This document shows positions 23,796 to 32,768 of a stretch of 58,886 nucleotides of DNA, piece after piece. The DNA is from Euryarchaeota archaeon (lineage in GTDB: Archaea; Thermoplasmatota; SW-10-69-26; JACQPN01), in NCBI GenBank assembly GCA_016207515.1, contig JACQPN010000011.1, forward strand, positions 1-58,886, in the 5' to 3' direction. Both the position numbers and the translations under genes were made by a program. A model generated the notes under the pieces. It was not told the DNA's origin, searched no databases, and worked only from the letters and a program-made list of their open reading frames with translations. Within the stretch, counting starts at the first letter, position 1. The number at the start of each line of letters is the position of its first letter.

Positions 23796-25812
23796 TCGGG
23801 ACCCCGCTCTGAGTGCTTGTTGCAGTCGACGTCGTAACCGTCGATGCCGTGCCCGTCGTCGCCGCAGATTTGACGGTTCCCGTCGCGTTCCCAGTCGCGT
23901 TTCCTGTTTGGTCGCCTGTGACGTTCCCCGCGGCGTTTTCCACAGAGTCGACACCGTCAAGCGCTATCTCCTCGGCCGTATCCACGAGGGCGAGTGTCGT
24001 CTCCAGTATCTGGTCGATCGGTGAGGGCGTGGAGTTTCCCGGTCCCGTTGTATCCGTCACATTCGACGTAGTGTCTTTCACGGGGTCAAGAGGTGGGGAC
24101 CCGGTCTCGTTGCCTACGTCCGTTTCGTTGATCGCGCCCGAGGTGTCTTCGACGGTATCCGCGGCGTCGTCGGCCGCGCCGGACGTGCCGTTCACGGCGG
24201 CGGTCCCGTTCCCAACGGTCGATGTCGCGTTGTCGATCGCGCCGGTCGCGTTGACGGGCACGACTGGTTGGTCCGTCTGGTTCGTGGTGTTCCCACCGGT
24301 CGTCGTGTTCCCGCCCGTCTGGTTGTTTGTCGCCTTTGACTGGTTTCCCTGTCCGCCGGTCGAGTCTTGTGGGCCCGTCTTGTTGGTGGTGGCGCCGCCC
24401 GTCCCGTTCGTCGGACCGGTCCCGCTTGTGGTGCCCGCGCTTTGAGCGGTCTTTGCGGTGACGTCCATGGTCTTGAGGAATACGGGGACGAAGACATAGC
24501 CGCCGGCAGACCCTGTGAGGGATCTCGCGAGGTCCAGGACGACGACCTTGGATTGGGCCTTTCCGGGTGAGGAGGCGATATCAACGGCTACCTGCGCGGG
24601 GGCGCCATCAACGGTGATCTTCGTGGTGATGCCGGCCTTGACGCCAGCGACGCCTGTGAAAGTTATCGAGAGGCTCGAGTATGCCTCCGCCGGGACCTGG
24701 GCGCTCGCGATGAGGGCGGCCGCATTCTTCTTATGGAGCGCAAGGAGGTCGGCGCTTCTTGCCCCCTTGAAGATGGTGATAGCCTCCCCGCCGTCTACCG
24801 GTTGGAGATCCAACCTGCCGATCGTCACAATCACGCCGTCGAACTGGTCCGTGATGTCGTCGGCGATGTAGAACTGGACCACTTGCCTTTCGCCCTCGCT
24901 CGGACCGGTTCCTGGGTCCTGCGAGCCGGATGTGTCGCTTGGATCCGAATCGAGCGCGCTCTGGGCCGGATGGGCGCCGTCCGCATCGGGTCCGTCCCCG
25001 TTCGGCGTCGCGTCGACCGTGTCGACGATGCCGTCGGCGTCGCTGTCGGCCGATGAGCTCAAGGCCTTGGCGATCACGGGTTCGAACGCGTACAGGCCAT
25101 CGCGTATCTTGATGGAGGCCGGAAGGTCGAAGCCGACGAGGATGTCGGCCCTGTATTCGGCGAGGGTCACGGCGATCGCGAATTCCACCGCCCGGTAAGG
25201 AAGGAGGAAGTCGATGACGCTTCCCGCGCGCGTGCCCTCGACGGAAGCGATACCGAGGATCATCGAAGAATATTCGGCTTTCTTAGCCTCGAATTCGCCG
25301 ACGAGGATCTTGGAGAGGCCGCCTTTCACGAAGGTTATCTCGTTCGGTGTCCCATCGAGCTTCACCTTTGTCACGCCGTCCGAGAGCCACGCTCCGGAAA
25401 GGCGCATCGTCACGGACTCGAAGTCCACCGTATCCGATGGAAGCATGTGGAGCTGCATCTTACCGGAATCGTCTGTAGCGCCCGCGCCGCCTGAGGATGA
25501 CGCGTCGCCTTTACCAGGACCCACTTTCTGAAGGACCATTACTCCGAGGGCGGCCACGCCGAGGAGGGAAACGACGCCGATCACCGCGAAGACCGCCACG
25601 TTCTCCCGAGAGCGCCGTGGAGACGGGGGCGTCGCAGGGCTTCGCGGTGGGGGATTCGAGGAAGCCGACCCGCCTCCGGTAGCGCCTTGGTCCACGGGGG
25701 CCTCTCCCTGCGGCGGAGGCGTCCACGTCGACGTGCCCCTCGCAAGGGCGAATGGATCTTTGCTCTTCGCGGCCCCGCCTGCATCCGGAGCGTCCGCGAC
25801 GTCAGTATCCAC
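23755..25812 (-). CDS. large membrane-anchored surface protein, DUF4382-like domains and Asn/Thr-rich tail
   Basis: 685 residues. A Pro-rich cytoplasmic start (1-70) leads to one span (about 73-93). Two similar beta domains follow (about 115-250 and 313-460), each beginning LHMLPSDTVDF or VQFYIADDITD and resembling DUF4382, separated by an acidic DSDADGIVDTVD thrombospondin-3-type calcium loop. The last 220 residues are low complexity, dominated by N-x-T/S sequons, Gly and Thr, so heavily glycosylated and wall-spanning in style. The 3' end overlaps the convergent regulator gene. Confidence 0.75.
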   Translation of the reverse strand: MDTDVADAPDAGGAAKSKDPFALARGTSTWTPPPQGEAPVDQGATGGGSASSNPPPRSPATPPSPRRSRENVAVFAVIGVVSLLGVAALGVMVLQKVGPGKGDASSSGGAGATDDSGKMQLHMLPSDTVDFESVTMRLSGAWLSDGVTKVKLDGTPNEITFVKGGLSKILVGEFEAKKAEYSSMILGIASVEGTRAGSVIDFLLPYRAVEFAIAVTLAEYRADILVGFDLPASIKIRDGLYAFEPVIAKALSSSADSDADGIVDTVDATPNGDGPDADGAHPAQSALDSDPSDTSGSQDPGTGPSEGERQVVQFYIADDITDQFDGVIVTIGRLDLQPVDGGEAITIFKGARSADLLALHKKNAAALIASAQVPAEAYSSLSITFTGVAGVKAGITTKITVDGAPAQVAVDIASSPGKAQSKVVVLDLARSLTGSAGGYVFVPVFLKTMDVTAKTAQSAGTTSGTGPTNGTGGATTNKTGPQDSTGGQGNQSKATNNQTGGNTTTGGNTTNQTDQPVVPVNATGAIDNATSTVGNGTAAVNGTSGAADDAADTVEDTSGAINETDVGNETGSPPLDPVKDTTSNVTDTTGPGNSTPSPIDQILETTLALVDTAEEIALDGVDSVENAAGNVTGDQTGNATGNATGTVKSAATTGTASTVTTSTATSTQSGVPTSSSTPLLARPIR

Positions 25813-25861
25813 GGTTACACCAGCCCGAGTTCTCCAGCGCCACTAACCTCTGCGGCAGGTT

Positions 25862-25875
25862 GGTTTAAACCCTTA
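25862..25875 (+). promoter_or_regulatory. TATA box of the endonuclease V gene
   Basis: GGTTTAAACCCTTATG at about 25861-25876 lies about 25 nt before ATG 25891, so the messenger is probably leaderless. AACCCTTAT also occurs before the ModE-like gene, suggesting the preferred box of this organism. Confidence 0.5.
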
Positions 25876-25890
25876 TGGGAACGCTTAACT

Positions 25891-26574
25891 ATGGGGCTTC
25901 GAGCGCACTTGACGGGGTTTACGGATTGCATGGGTCTTGACGAAAGCACACGTTTCCTCGCCAAGGTAGCGGAGCGCGTCGTTTACGAGGACCGGTTCCC
26001 GCGGATACGTAGAGTGGCCGGTTTCGACCTTGCCTTCGCTGGCGAACAAGCGATCGGCGCGTGCGTGGTCGTCGACGCCGGATTGCTGGACGTCGTCGAC
26101 ACCGCGACTTGTGTGGACCGAGTCGCCGCGCCGTACATCCCCGGTCACCTCTACCTTCGCGAATTGCCCGTGGTGAAGCGGCTCTACCGCTCGCTCAAAC
26201 GGAAACCGGATCTTCTGATGCTGGATGGACACGGCGTCCTCCATCCGGCCCGTGCCGGACTTGCAAGTTGCGCAGGCGTAGTGCTCCGGCGCCCCTCCGT
26301 CGGCGTGGCGAAGTCGCTTCTCGTCGGAACGCCCGATAAGAAGGATCTTGAACCGGGCGAATGGACGCCGGTGCGCGTCGGTGGCGAGACACTGGGAGCG
26401 GCGGTACGGTCGATGCGTCGGGCCAAGCGACCGGTCTATGTTTCGACGGGGCACAGGGTCTCGCTCCAAACCGCGATCCGCTTCGTGCGACGGTCGTCGG
26501 TCTATAGGGTGCCCGAGCCGACGCGACTCGCCGACATGCTCGCGGCCGAGGAAAAAGCGCGCCTCACGGCGTGA
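25891..26574 (+). CDS. nfi: endonuclease V
   Basis: 227 residues from ATG 25891, set by the TATA box about 25 nt upstream; earlier in-frame starts lie before the promoter. It carries the family motifs VAGFDLAF (catalytic Asp), YIPGHLYLRELP, LMLDGHGVLHPAR (second Asp and metal-binding His), PSVGVAKSLLVG and VYVSTGHRVSL. It cuts one phosphodiester 3' of deaminated bases such as hypoxanthine, starting repair. The length is normal. Confidence 0.92.
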   Translation: MGLRAHLTGFTDCMGLDESTRFLAKVAERVVYEDRFPRIRRVAGFDLAFAGEQAIGACVVVDAGLLDVVDTATCVDRVAAPYIPGHLYLRELPVVKRLYRSLKRKPDLLMLDGHGVLHPARAGLASCAGVVLRRPSVGVAKSLLVGTPDKKDLEPGEWTPVRVGGETLGAAVRSMRRAKRPVYVSTGHRVSLQTAIRFVRRSSVYRVPEPTRLADMLAAEEKARLTA

Positions 26575-26653
26575 GTCTTGTGCCCGGTCCAGATAAGATG
26601 CGCTGTGGTCCTGGTCTTTGCCAAGGCGATGATGACAGGTGTTTTCACCTTGG

Positions 26654-27214
26654 TCAAAGAAGATTCAGGAGATCCGACTTGGAGACGAGGCCGATGAGCC
26701 GTCCGCGCTCCACCACGAGCACCGCCGACGAATCCTCGAGCATCCCGTAGACCTCGTCGGCGGACGCGTCCGGGCCCACCATGGGAAACGGAGCGCCCAT
26801 GATGTCGCCGACGAGCGCTTTCGAGAGCTCCTCCGCGCTTTTGCGCTCCGAAAGAAGGTGCACGATGGTCCTCTCGCTCAAGGATCCCACGGGGAAGCCC
26901 TTCGAGACGACGGGAAGCTGCGAGAATCCCTTCTCGCGCATGAGTTGGATGGCGCCGTGCACGGTGTCCGTGGAGCGGACGCTATGCACCGGATGCGTCA
27001 TCACGTCCTTCAGTTTCACTTCACGCCGTTCCGCGTCCCGCAGCGCCTTGATGATGGACCTCATCGTCGAAAGGCGAGGGTCGACGCTCCCGCGCTCTAT
27101 CCTGGCTATCAGGGGTTGGCTCACGCCCGCGGCGCGCGCCACCTGTGCTTGCGTGAGGCCGAGGCGCAAGCGCCACCTTTTCAACTCTTCCAGGTCCGGA
27201 ATCTCAAGAGCCAA
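26654..27214 (-). CDS. XRE-type regulator with paired CBS domains
   Basis: 186 residues. A helix-turn-helix of the XRE/Cro type lies at about 12-62 (LGLTQAQVARAAGVSQPLIARIE) and two CBS motifs follow (about 70-125 and 132-186), expected to bind an adenine nucleotide. This fusion is common in archaea as a ligand-sensing transcription regulator. It is divergent from metG across 145 nt. A TTTTTAT box on the minus strand near 27240 fits its start. Confidence 0.88.
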   Translation of the reverse strand: MALEIPDLEELKRWRLRLGLTQAQVARAAGVSQPLIARIERGSVDPRLSTMRSIIKALRDAERREVKLKDVMTHPVHSVRSTDTVHGAIQLMREKGFSQLPVVSKGFPVGSLSERTIVHLLSERKSAEELSKALVGDIMGAPFPMVGPDASADEVYGMLEDSSAVLVVERGRLIGLVSKSDLLNLL

Positions 27215-27359
27215 CGAAATTACCAGGGGTTATTCGGATAAAAAGCTATGCCGGACGCAGCGGGCCCGATCCGCGAGCGCATTCTTGAAAACGGGAGAGT
27301 CGCGCATGCCCGCCGGAAAGCCATCAACTCTTAAATGCGAGTTGGACGTTTGACCGCCG

Positions 27360-29498
27360 TTGAGCTCCTCCGGACCACGCCAGAAATTTTTCGTCGGAGT
27401 GGCATGGCCGTACGCCAACGGGCCGTTGCACCTTGGCCACATCGCCGGAAGCCTCCTGCCGCCCGACATATTCGCGCGCTACCAACGATTGAGGGGTAAC
27501 GACGTCCTGATGGTGAGCGGCTCCGACATGCATGGGACCCCCATCACGGTCGCCGCCGAGAAAGCGGGCGTCGCGCCGGAGGCGCTCGCGGAGGAGAACC
27601 ACAAGAAGCATGTGGCGGCGTTGACGGCGCTCGACATCCATTTCGACCTCTTCACGAGCACTGCGACCGAAAACCATCGTGCCGTCGTGCACGAGCTCTT
27701 CAACACGCTGCGCTCCAATGGCCTCATCGAGCTCAAGCCAATGCGGGCGGCCTACGACCCCGTCGCGAAGCGTTTCCTCCCTGACCGCTACGTCGAGGGC
27801 GAGTGCCCCCATTGCCATTTCAAGGACGCCCGGGGCGACCAATGCGACAGCTGCGGCCGCACACTCGACCCCCAGGAACTCATCGAGCCGCGCTCCAAGA
27901 TATCGAAGGCCCAACCGGAGTATCGCGACACGGAACATTTCTTCCTAAGGCTCGACCTCCTGCAAGACGAGCTCAAGAAATGGGTAGGCTCAAGGGAGAA
28001 CGAGGCGGGTTGGCGACCTTCGGTGATCAATTTCACGGAGCAGTGGTTGAAGGAAGGGTTGAAGCCCCGTGCCATCACGCGTGACCTCACGTACGGCGTA
28101 CCCATCCCACTTGAGGCCGGGGCGTATCCAGAAAAACGGATCTACGTCTGGTTCGAGGCCGTGATAGGATACCTGAGCGCTGCGATCGAGTGGGCACGGT
28201 CTAGCGGCAGACCGGACGCGTGGAAGGACTTCTGGGCGGCGAACGATTCGAAAGCGTACTATTTCCTCGGGAAGGACAACATCCCGTTCCACACGATAAT
28301 CTGGCCCGGGATGCTCCTAGGATACAACCGTAAGCCCGGGAAGTTCGGAAGGCTGGACCTGCCGTGGGACGTGCCAGCCAACGAATTCCTCCAGTTCGCG
28401 GGCGCAAAGTTCTCAAAAAGCAGGGGGAACGCCTTCTACGTCCTCGACCTCCTCGGGCACTTCGACGCCGATGCCGTGCGCTACTACCTCATCGCAAACA
28501 TGCCGGAAAAAGGCGACACGGATTGGACATGGCCCGACTTCGTAGCGAAGGTGAATGACGAACTCGCCGACGTGCTGGGCAATTACGTGAATCGTGTGCT
28601 CACAATGAGCCAGGCGAACTTCGGCGGCGCGCCGAACATCGAAGACGAGTTTGACCCCAAGTCCGAAGACGAGGCATTCGTGAAGCTGCGCCTTGAGGCG
28701 GCCGCGGCGCGCGTGGAGCGCTGCGAGTTCAAGGACGGCCTGCGCGAGGTCCTCGCAATCGCCCGCTTCGGCAACCAGCGCATGAACGAGCAGGCACCGT
28801 GGGCCGCCATGAAACGCGGCGATGTCGGGAAGGAGGAGGCGGGCCGCACCCTGATGTGGCACTTGGGACTGATCAAGACCATCTCCCGCGCGGTCGCGCC
28901 GTTCTTGCCGCAGCTTAGCGAAGCCATTTGGCTCCAACTCGGGGAAGCTGTACCAGCGCCCCGGGGGGATTCTGCGGCGGGATTGGCAGAAGACGCAAGA
29001 TCGCGTCGCTGGCCCGGAGAGCGTCTACACGTGAAGGCCAGCCAAAGGTTCGGCCCCTTGAAGCCGCTCGTGAAAAAACTGGAGTTGAAGTCGGTCCTCG
29101 AAGAATTCGAGAACGTGGAGAAGGTGGAGAACAAGATGCAAGAACACACCGCGGCCGCGCCCGCTTTTCCGAAGGTGAAGCTTGAGGAATTCCAGAGGAT
29201 GGACCTACGCGTCGCGATCGTCAAGGACGTGCGAGACCACCCGAAAGCGGACAAGCTCTACCTAATCAAAGTGGAGATCGGCGGTGGCGAGGTCCGCCAA
29301 CTCGTCGCCGGACTACGCGGGCACGTGAAACCGGAGGAACTGCTCGGCAAGCAAGTCGTGATCATAGCGAATTTGGAGCATTCGAAGATCCGCGGCGAGG
29401 AATCACAAGGGATGATTCTCGCGGCCGAAGACGAGACCGGGCTCGTGGCCCCGTTGATGCCGGCCAAGCCCGTGAAACAAGGAGCAAAGATCCGATAA
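27360..29498 (+). CDS. metG: methionyl-tRNA synthetase with C-terminal tRNA-binding domain
   Basis: 712 residues. The start is TTG 27360, about 25-30 nt after a CTTAAAT box at 27330, so leaderless. Class I motifs are HLGHIAGS (HIGH, about 24-31) and KFSKS (KMSKS, with Phe for Met). The zinc knuckles CPHC and CDSC lie near 143-160. A typical anticodon-binding helical domain follows, and the last 110 residues are an EMAPII/Trbp111-like OB fold (MDLRVAIVKDVRDHPKADKLY) that binds tRNA and dimerises. Full length. Four 20-bp tandem repeats begin at its stop codon. Confidence 0.95.
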   Translation: MSSSGPRQKFFVGVAWPYANGPLHLGHIAGSLLPPDIFARYQRLRGNDVLMVSGSDMHGTPITVAAEKAGVAPEALAEENHKKHVAALTALDIHFDLFTSTATENHRAVVHELFNTLRSNGLIELKPMRAAYDPVAKRFLPDRYVEGECPHCHFKDARGDQCDSCGRTLDPQELIEPRSKISKAQPEYRDTEHFFLRLDLLQDELKKWVGSRENEAGWRPSVINFTEQWLKEGLKPRAITRDLTYGVPIPLEAGAYPEKRIYVWFEAVIGYLSAAIEWARSSGRPDAWKDFWAANDSKAYYFLGKDNIPFHTIIWPGMLLGYNRKPGKFGRLDLPWDVPANEFLQFAGAKFSKSRGNAFYVLDLLGHFDADAVRYYLIANMPEKGDTDWTWPDFVAKVNDELADVLGNYVNRVLTMSQANFGGAPNIEDEFDPKSEDEAFVKLRLEAAAARVERCEFKDGLREVLAIARFGNQRMNEQAPWAAMKRGDVGKEEAGRTLMWHLGLIKTISRAVAPFLPQLSEAIWLQLGEAVPAPRGDSAAGLAEDARSRRWPGERLHVKASQRFGPLKPLVKKLELKSVLEEFENVEKVENKMQEHTAAAPAFPKVKLEEFQRMDLRVAIVKDVRDHPKADKLYLIKVEIGGGEVRQLVAGLRGHVKPEELLGKQVVIIANLEHSKIRGEESQGMILAAEDETGLVAPLMPAKPVKQGAKIR

Positions 29499-29569
29499 CG
29501 TGACCGACTATTCGCTAACGTCGCGGGCGATTCACTAACGTAGCTCACGATTCGCCGACGTGCCGTTCG
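29490..29569. repeat. four tandem 20-bp repeats after metG
   Basis: Units starting at 29490, 29510, 29530 and 29550 share a 12-nt core: ATCCGATAACGT, ATTCGCTAACGT, ATTCACTAACGT and ATTCGCCGACGT, each followed by 8 variable nt. The period is exactly 20 nt. The first unit includes the metG stop codon. The region lies between convergent genes, so it is not a normal promoter. Arrays of this style occur at the ends of IS21-like elements, so an insertion scar is one explanation. Confidence 0.75.
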
Positions 29570-29631
29570 TCACATCCCGCGCCACAGGGGTCCCATTTTT
29601 CAGGCGCGCTTCCACAGGACACTGTGAGGAT

Positions 29632-30066
29632 TCAGGGGGACGTCGACACGTCCTCGATATTGGGGAGAGGCCGCCGTCCGGCAAATCCCCCGGTGAGGCT
29701 ATGCCACGTCGTTATCTCGTCTTCGCCGGCCTTCCAGCAGAGGTATGCGCCCTCACCGTCGACGAGCGTGTAGAAATCGATGAGGCCCTGACGGATGTCC
29801 TTGAGTTCGGCTCCCGTGAACGTGACCTGTTCGATCATGTCCTCGATCTCCGTCTCCAGTTCCTTGGAGCGCGACAGTGCCCTCCAGTACCTGTCGTGGT
29901 CAGGGTTCGCCGGCACCTCCAACTCGTCGGCACCGTGGCGATGGAGAAGCATCTTCGCAAGCTCATTGCATTCTTTGAGCTCGTCCACCTTGTCGCGCGC
30001 AGATTCAAGTAGCGGCTTGACCCGAGCCACCACTTGGTTCGCCTCGTCAAGAGTGAAGACCCGCAT
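29632..30066 (-). CDS. DUF2203 family protein
   Basis: 144 residues from ATG 30066; an upstream in-frame start adds a basic, unlikely extension. It begins MRVFTLDEANQVVARVKPLL, the usual opening of DUF2203, continues as a long helical region with a GAELKDIRQGLIDFYTLVDG segment, and ends in a conserved GEGAYLCWKAGEDEITTWHS stretch. The biochemical function of the family is unknown. A TATA-like AAGCTTATG lies on the minus strand near 30095. Convergent with metG. Confidence 0.85.
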   Translation of the reverse strand: MRVFTLDEANQVVARVKPLLESARDKVDELKECNELAKMLLHRHGADELEVPANPDHDRYWRALSRSKELETEIEDMIEQVTFTGAELKDIRQGLIDFYTLVDGEGAYLCWKAGEDEITTWHSLTGGFAGRRPLPNIEDVSTSP

Positions 30067-30198
30067 GGGGGGATGTTGGCGCAGCTCTCTCATAAGCTTT
30101 GTGCGACTGAGGCTGAACAAGGACGGGCGCGGCAAAAAAATGAAGGGCGAGCCCAAAGGAAAAAGGGAGGGGCGGAGAAAATGCCCCCCTCAAGGCGA

Positions 30199-30981
30199 TC
30201 AGTTGTGGGCGACCCTCGCCTCGCCACGGTGCTCATCGTCGTGGCGCGGCGGGAACCGTTCGCCCATCTGCTCATGGTACTCCATATGGCCTTGGTTCGA
30301 GTTCGGGAGGTGGAAGCCCATGACGGCGCCGCCTTGGTCGGGTAGTTCCAAGACCAGCTTGTCGCCGTTGATGGTGGCCTTCGCGTCCCTCGACAGCTTG
30401 ATGAGGCCTACGACGCCGTGGCCGCGGAGGTACACTCCCTCGCCCGTGACGCGCGCGTACACGCCGTCCGCGAGGTCGAGCGTCACGGTGGCAGTCGTCC
30501 CGTTGGTCCTGTACCCGAGAAGGTGCAGTGGACCGTCAATCGAGCCGATCGTGACCCCATCGTCCTCCGCCTTGAACGTGGCGTTCTTGATGGCCGGCGA
30601 ATACGGGCCGGAAACGTTCACTTCCATGGAGTCGAGAACCACCACTCCGCCCGTGCGGTTTGCGCGGCTGAAGTAGACCGTGTAGTCCGAGACCGTGCCC
30701 GTAGCTTCGTCGAACCCGAACGCGACGAACTTTCCTGATACGTCGCCGTTCACATAGGCGAAACTTCCCTTCGGCGCGTCCCTTGCAGCGTCAGGGTGAG
30801 CGCGTTCGACATCGAAGTCCATGCCACGGAGCTTCGACCGCCCGTTGGCGATCGGCAGCTCGATGCCGGTAGCACCCTCGAGGTCGATGTCCGCCGTGTC
30901 GGCGGCGACAAGGCCTACGGGCACCGCGACCCCGGTGGCTAGGGCCAACACAAGGAGTCGGTTCAACTTCCCGGCCTCCAT
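30199..30981 (-). CDS. secreted beta-rich hypothetical protein
   Basis: 260 residues with a signal peptide (about 1-27) and a soluble beta-rich body having three N-x-T/S sequons. The segment from VSGKFVAFGFDEATGTVSDY to the middle resembles in pattern a region of the surface protein at 38029-39525, so both may share an undescribed outer domain. The C-terminus is His/Glu/Arg-rich (HMEYHEQMG, RHDDEHRGE), possibly metal-binding. No span at the C-terminus, so it is probably released or attached non-covalently. Confidence 0.65.
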   Translation of the reverse strand: MEAGKLNRLLVLALATGVAVPVGLVAADTADIDLEGATGIELPIANGRSKLRGMDFDVERAHPDAARDAPKGSFAYVNGDVSGKFVAFGFDEATGTVSDYTVYFSRANRTGGVVVLDSMEVNVSGPYSPAIKNATFKAEDDGVTIGSIDGPLHLLGYRTNGTTATVTLDLADGVYARVTGEGVYLRGHGVVGLIKLSRDAKATINGDKLVLELPDQGGAVMGFHLPNSNQGHMEYHEQMGERFPPRHDDEHRGEARVAHN

Positions 30982-31222
30982 GGGCCTTGGGGCGTTCGCG
31001 GGTCATGCATTAGTGGACGCAAGTTCGTCATGTTTTTCACCGAGCACCCTGTTTGACGCCTGGTATCATTGCCGCGCGGAATGAAGCGTCCGGACCCATC
31101 GTTCACAACCCTTAAGTACGCGAGCCCGTCCCTTGGTGGAGGAAGCCACTTGAGGCGGTACTCGATGATGATCCTCGGTCGAGAAAGCTTGGTGAGCAGT
31201 TCGCCCGCAACGTCGTGAACCA
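30982..31222. other. divergent intergenic region
   Basis: 241 nt between the secreted protein and a membrane-protein gene, read on both strands. A CCCTTAAGTACG box at about 31109-31120 may serve the plus-strand gene, although the distance to 31223 would leave a leader of about 80 nt. No coding region was found. Confidence 0.35.
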
Positions 31223-31828
31223 ATGCCGATCGCCACCCTCCCGCTTGCAAACGCGTTGTTGAACCTGGCGTCGGCCGCCGTCGCTCTCCTGGTCGCCGCC
31301 TTCGCGCGCCGCGCTTTCTCGATGACCGGTGGACGGAACCTCTTCTACACGTCCCTTGGGTTCGGCCTCTTTGCCCTTGCCGAAGCGACGGCCGCCGTAG
31401 GCGCCCTGTACGTGCTGTTCAGCGGCGACCCGACTCCCGAGCGCGCCGCTCTTTTCGAACTCTCGCTCGGGACGTTCTACGTCGCGACCACCATTGGCTT
31501 TCTCGCTTTGGTGATCGCCCACCTCCCGGCCCGCCGAGAACCCGTCACGGCTACGATCGTGCCCGGTGCCGCGATCGTCATCTCGGGCTTTTTGAACTTC
31601 GTCCTCGCCTTCATCGTGGCGTCGTTCGCGTTCGTGAACTACGTGGAGAAGAAATCGCGGAATGCCCTCCTGATGGGCGTCGGGTTCGGCCTGATGCTCG
31701 CGGCACAATTGATCTTCCTCATCGACGGCCTGAGCCTCGGACCTCCAGATTTGGTCGCCGATGCAGCTCGCCTCTCGGGTTATGTCGTGATCGCCCTCGT
31801 GCTGCGGAGGGTGAAGGCACCGGGATGA
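31223..31828 (+). CDS. multi-span membrane protein, partner of the next winged-helix gene
   Basis: 201 residues with about six hydrophobic spans, short loops and no recognised motif. Its stop overlaps the next start as ATGA (31825-31828), so it is co-translated with the winged-helix regulator. Membrane protein plus small DNA-binding protein pairs recur in this window (36944-37858), suggesting a membrane-controlled regulator, although this is inference. Confidence 0.75.
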   Translation: MPIATLPLANALLNLASAAVALLVAAFARRAFSMTGGRNLFYTSLGFGLFALAEATAAVGALYVLFSGDPTPERAALFELSLGTFYVATTIGFLALVIAHLPARREPVTATIVPGAAIVISGFLNFVLAFIVASFAFVNYVEKKSRNALLMGVGFGLMLAAQLIFLIDGLSLGPPDLVADAARLSGYVVIALVLRRVKAPG

Positions 31829-32169
31829 GTGCGACATCACCGGAGGCGTCCTCGCCCGCCGAGCCACCGTCCGGTGGCCCGAAACGTCCTGTCGCGGGTC
31901 AGCAGCGCTCGAAGGTCCGAATCCTCGTCGACATCATGCGGGCGGTCGCCCAGGATGGCGAAGCGAGACCGACCAGAATCCTCTACGGCGCGAACCTCTC
32001 CTCGGACAGGCTGGGGAGATACCTCGACGAGTTGGTTGCGAAGAAGCTGTTGGACAGGAGAGACGGCGATGGGGGGACGCGCTACTCGCTGACGAAGGAG
32101 GGGCACGCATTCCTGGCGGAGTTTCGGAGGATCGAGGAGTTCTCAAGCGCGTTTGGGATTGAGTTCTGA
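31825..32169 (+). CDS. small winged-helix transcription regulator
   Basis: 114 residues. A Ser/Pro-rich N-terminus (1-30) precedes an archaeal winged helix of the HTH_45 kind (about 34-105), with SKVRILVDIMRAV, then ILYGANLSSDRLGRYLDELV as recognition region and RYSLTKEGHAFLAEFR as wing and last helix. Coupled to the upstream membrane-protein gene by a 4-nt overlap. Confidence 0.8.
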   Translation: MSATSPEASSPAEPPSGGPKRPVAGQQRSKVRILVDIMRAVAQDGEARPTRILYGANLSSDRLGRYLDELVAKKLLDRRDGDGGTRYSLTKEGHAFLAEFRRIEEFSSAFGIEF

Positions 32170-32258
32170 GGGTCACGGCCGAATCGGGGGAGTGCCCGCC
32201 GAGATTATCGCATGGATTTGCCCGCGAATCCGTCCCACACATTCCGCTCGCGTTCGAG

Positions 32259-32768
32259 CTACAATAGGCCTTGGAGGCCAAGCCCCGCCAGCTCGGATTG
32301 CGTAAACCTTCGTCCGTCCTCGAGGTGGATGTCGAGAATCAGCTTCTTCGCTCCGTTCGTGTCGAGGTCCCCCAATTCCACCAGCATCATTATTGCGTCT
32401 ACCACGTCGTATACTTCGATGCCGCGCTTCTCGGCCGCCCTAGAGAGGAGGTTCTCGTCCGTGAAAAGATCCAGCCTCTCCTCGGTGCAGATGACCAAGA
32501 GTTCCGCGTCGGTTGGACTTAGTCCGACAATCTCGTCCATGACGCGCGCGACGGGGGGCGCTAGAGCCGGACGGTGCAGCGTGATCCACCCGGACCGAAT
32601 TCCTTCGGCGAATTGGTGCCGGGCGTGGGCAGGTGCCGTGCGCCCCTGTTCACGGCTCACGCGGTCGGTGATCAGGACCGGTTTGAAGCGTTTGAGAAGC
32701 GGCAGCGCGCGGGCCGCGCCGAAGCATTGGAGGACATTGTTGTCGAAGAGAGGGATCGGGTTACCAGC
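32259..32768 (-). CDS. PIN-domain (DUF3368-like) toxin, start codon unresolved
   Basis: The open frame begins right after the antitoxin stop (TAG, 32771-32769) in the same frame and runs to 32259. It encodes a full PIN fold: first strand with Asp in PLFDNNVLQCFG, LSPTDAELLVICTE with the second acid, and LFTDENLLSRAAEKRGIEVYD with the third. PIN toxins are Mg-dependent ribonucleases. The only ordinary start in frame is GTG 32660, which would cut off the first catalytic strand. Either a non-standard start such as ATC 32756 is used, the stop is read through, or the gene is dead. Confidence 0.7.
   Translation of the reverse strand, partial: AGNPIPLFDNNVLQCFGAARALPLLKRFKPVLITDRVSREQGRTAPAHARHQFAEGIRSGWITLHRPALAPPVARVMDEIVGLSPTDAELLVICTEERLDLFTDENLLSRAAEKRGIEVYDVVDAIMMLVELGDLDTNGAKKLILDIHLEDGRRFTQSELAGLGLQGLL

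Noticed and set aside
23813-24445. Plus-strand frame of 210 codons, Val/Pro/Ser-rich
   Set aside because: It mirrors the low-complexity Asn/Thr tail of the minus-strand surface protein, so the open frame is a by-product of repeats.
29490-29569. CRISPR array
   Set aside because: The period is only 20 nt with 8-nt variable parts and four degenerate units; CRISPR spacers are much longer, and no cas gene is present.
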